In this document: piece by piece, positions 35,001 through 36,102 of the stretch
How the letters are laid out: the number at the start of each line of letters is the position of its first letter
How positions within the stretch are numbered: the stretch's first letter is position 1
Source of the DNA: Deltaproteobacteria bacterium
GTDB taxonomy: Bacteria > Myxococcota > XYA12-FULL-58-9 > JABJBS01
Direction of reading: 5' to 3'
Assembly (NCBI GenBank): GCA_018668695.1
Contig: JABJBS010000059.1
Span: 1-36,102 of the forward strand
DNA: 36,102 nucleotides
Position numbers and translations under genes: made by a program
The notes under the pieces: generated by a model
Seen by the model: only the letters and a program-made list of their open reading frames with translations
Told to the model about the DNA's origin: nothing
The model's database searches: none

Positions 35001-35663
35001 CTCGTTGGCGCAGAACTCGTGCACGAGACCACTCACGCCGAAACCGACAGTCACATCATGGTATTGAGCCGAGAAGATTTTAGTCTGCTTCTGCAATACA
35101 ACTTACCCCTCTATTTATCGGTCCTTGAAGGCCTTTTGCTGCAAATAATCAGTGCCCTGACCAAGCGCGAAGAAAAAATCTCTCCCACCCCTTCTGCCAA
35201 TAAGCAAAATGATTCACGGGATCTCAACAGTCTTATCGAACAAGAACTCTTGGTGAAAAGCTGTGCGCTTTTCGAAAAATTAGACCGCACAGCCCTTCAG
35301 CAGCTTTTGATAAGCGCTCAGATTATCACACTCGAACCCGGAGAATCTTTGTACCAACAAGGTGAACCAAGCCAGCATCTTTATATCGTAGGTTCTGGGG
35401 ACATCACTCTTCATAGCGACGAGACAGTTCGGCTCTACCTTGAACGCGGCGCAAGCTTTGGCAAATATTCGTACCTTAGCGCTGGCGGTGCATTGCCTAC
35501 CAACGCTCGCACGGAGCAAGGTGCAGTCGTTTTGCAAATTGACGGGGGTTCCATCGACTCCATGATTTGGGCCAGTCGCGAACAAATTGAAATGACGATT
35601 GGATATCTTTCAAGCGCTCAAAGAGCCCTGAGCCCGAAACTTCAGGAATTTACCTGGTTTTAA
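32013..35663 (+). CDS. 12-TM transporter (MFS / nucleotide-carrier-like) fused to HEAT repeats and two cyclic-nucleotide-binding-like domains
   Basis: This 1,216-residue protein has three parts. Residues 33-440 hold about 12 hydrophobic helices with a charged central loop (QEEEEEEKRAEQ, 216-227), the layout of an MFS or ATP/ADP-translocase-like carrier. Residues 460-800 are alpha-helical HEAT-like repeats (VRRHAIESIAQDLKEESTDQ, VRQTALEAAGQLAAPQLLG). Residues about 935-1055 and 1085-1195 are two cNMP-binding-like domains: EGDVVVTKGLPQNSLYVVETG with FREGQCFGDEAL, then PGESLYQQGEPSQHLYIVGSG with ERGASFGKYS. The phosphate-binding-cassette arginine is not clear in either copy, so ligand binding may be lost. 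Similar transporter-HEAT-cNMP fusions are known as poorly characterised bacterial proteins. The short gap suggests an operon with the receptor. The substrate is unknown. Confidence 0.8.
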   Translation: MASAEKMADTMLPDTTEKLSQLLGVESNERKLVSRVFIQALLIGLQNLFTRTAVFAIFLETLSASELPTIYIVAGLILPIFGTTFSRYAKTHSSLKAYRLSLALTICMLVGMRFSLDVLESSYLSIVALPIFYLITFRLLSMSLWGTANAVFTLRQSKRLYGLITAGDKFTTLIAGLLVPSLLPIIGTENLLFLSIVTMISAFFNQSQILKAGSIQEEEEEEKRAEQAAVSAGLSEDEESTYKRYMKLVLALQAAISALYFSIDNAFLTEVHSNFLTAEALASFLSYTSAATALGSIILGAISARTIVERFGTISMLQITPIVVVVLAILGASTAALLPATIWILAILTVMRVAERCLTPTVFNPSFHSLFHPLPKELGSKAHNYSITIAGPLAGAGVGLLLLALKSITTPTTALFCTLIFVSGITMIVICRQTGLLYPKVLTFAVGSRRMHNIELGLNDKHSLQLLEAGLSSQRAEEVIYSLDLLLKLRPERLRPLYPELLQHPQSLVRRHAIESIAQDLKEESTDQLVEVLANEVSPAVKATVLKAIAESNPERSHDILTPFLQVSHSRLLLTALTSLIKHGGLRSIIAAGTRLQALERSETPSERALAAQAIGEIENPSFYHGLEDLLNDEHLLVRQTALEAAGQLAAPQLLGATLNALSEPQLEAIALQSLSESGESSIDALWEAYGDDDQSFRIRRHILVLLGKMKSEISSNLLFEHLENSDPELEEELLYALHDADFKANSVHFNQIEARINLEGKRAITLLQALTAYADATMQGAIHLRETLQHEFEKVIQRMLLLACFFAPNLPFRRMYASIYLGQTKDIAFYCELVEQSLPGHIAKRLVPLIEPLDQATRVQKLANIYNEELSEPLNDLMLMANGQFASRSAWLAVCAGWFFDELTRSGSVDTGTHSLKNIYLERKVQRLQNIDIFSRCSKAMLAEALNCFEIREVKEGDVVVTKGLPQNSLYVVETGALKSTEEHFREGQCFGDEALVGAELVHETTHAETDSHIMVLSREDFSLLLQYNLPLYLSVLEGLLLQIISALTKREEKISPTPSANKQNDSRDLNSLIEQELLVKSCALFEKLDRTALQQLLISAQIITLEPGESLYQQGEPSQHLYIVGSGDITLHSDETVRLYLERGASFGKYSYLSAGGALPTNARTEQGAVVLQIDGGSIDSMIWASREQIEMTIGYLSSAQRALSPKLQEFTWF

Positions 35664-35672
35664 GAGACTTCC

Positions 35673-36101
35673 CTAAGATTGGCCAGACGCAAGACCTTGC
35701 GCAATCGCTTCAAGGTGACGTTTATGACGCACCTTTGCGATGGTTAGAGCCAAGTCTTCATTACTCGAGGTACAGGCCCTGCAAATACTAAAGCCCGAAA
35801 GTATTTCGAAACAGTGGCGTACCAGAGGGCGCATACAGGCATCACACTTTTCCCCCGCACCCGGCGTTTGGGTGAGCGGTTCGATTGGCTCAGCCGCCGC
35901 TAATGTAGGCTCTATCTGAGGAGCCATGGGCTCAGCCGCTTTAGCTTGGGCCTTATTTGCATAGAAGCAATCCGGGCAATAATAGGCTCCATCAACCTCG
36001 TGAAAGCTACCCGGCCCCGGCATCCCTCGCTGGCACCCAGAACATTCGTATGAGGCAGATCCAGGTGTGTACATGGGCCCGGGATCGACCTCTTGAGCTT
36101 G
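35673..36101 (-). CDS. Small protein with two zinc-finger-like cysteine clusters (probably 5' partial)
   Basis: From an ATG at 36074 this encodes 133 residues, but the frame stays open with no stop to the window edge, and there is no clear ribosome binding site at that ATG, so the real start may lie outside. The first cluster (CSGC ... YYCPDC) and the second (CDACMRP ... SICRACT) look like LIM-like or treble-clef zinc sites, each with two CxxC pairs. A Pro/Ala/Glu-rich linker of about 45 residues (AEPMAPQIEPTLAAAEPIEP) separates them. It ends in a basic helix (TIAKVRHKRHLEAIAQGLA). It is convergent with the transporter gene, nine bases away. A role in protein or nucleic-acid binding is likely but unspecified. 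Confidence 0.65.
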   Translation of the reverse strand, partial: QAQEVDPGPMYTPGSASYECSGCQRGMPGPGSFHEVDGAYYCPDCFYANKAQAKAAEPMAPQIEPTLAAAEPIEPLTQTPGAGEKCDACMRPLVRHCFEILSGFSICRACTSSNEDLALTIAKVRHKRHLEAIAQGLASGQS

Positions 36102-36102
36102 C

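Noticed and set aside
1-36102. CRISPR arrays, tRNA genes, insertion sequences or integrase/attachment sites
   Set aside because: No regularly spaced repeats, cloverleaf-like sequence, transposase or integrase frame was seen, so the T6SS locus shows no direct sign of recent mobility.

Overview
The window reads as chromosomal DNA of a Gram-negative bacterium of roughly even base composition. Outer-membrane features (a TonB-dependent receptor and lipoproteins) and a TssJ-TssL-TssM envelope complex point to a proteobacterial or deltaproteobacterial-grade organism. I suspect a Myxococcota/Bradymonadales-like lineage because the type VI secretion (T6SS) proteins are divergent and a DUF4280 PAAR-like protein is present. 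That lineage call is inference only.

Left flank (1-5,261). The end of a membrane protein gene is followed by a toroid-type lipoprotein. A minus-strand group then encodes a PlsC/DGAT-like acyltransferase, a Gre-family RNA polymerase factor and BoxB, the benzoyl-CoA 2,3-epoxidase oxygenase, which has all six diiron ligands. BoxB is divergent from BoxR, an XRE-HTH/shikimate-kinase-like repressor. The shared intergenic region holds two TGCA-N6-TGCA-type boxes, each embedding TATAAT, and boxR may be translated from a leaderless mRNA.

Centre (5,326-29,420). This is a large, unusual T6SS locus. On the plus strand lie a VgrG-like protein with a coiled-coil tail and two further coiled-coil proteins. 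On the minus strand are three blocks: a spike-like beta protein, tssF, tssL, an acidic protein and clpV; hcp2, tssM, tssJ, an AMP-binding pseudoenzyme, a DUF4280 PAAR-like gene, tssA and tssG; and tssB, tssC, hcp1 and tssK. A lone plus-strand HTH gene sits between the first two blocks. TssB/C would form the sheath, the Hcp-like proteins the tube, TssF/G/K the baseplate, TssJ/L/M the envelope complex, TssA the cap or assembly factor, and ClpV the sheath recycler. VgrG, the 218-residue beta protein and the PAAR-like protein would form the spike. No TssE is visible. The least described parts are the degenerate ANL enzyme coupled to the PAAR-like gene, the apparently split spike, and the VgrG-linked coiled-coil trio.

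Right flank (29,581-36,102). A TonB-dependent receptor is followed closely by a 1,216-residue fusion of a 12-TM MFS/nucleotide-carrier-like transporter, HEAT-like repeats and two cyclic-nucleotide-binding-like domains. The window ends in a convergent, probably 5'-truncated gene for a small protein with two zinc-finger-like cysteine clusters. I saw no tRNA, rRNA, CRISPR array, insertion sequence or phage integrase.
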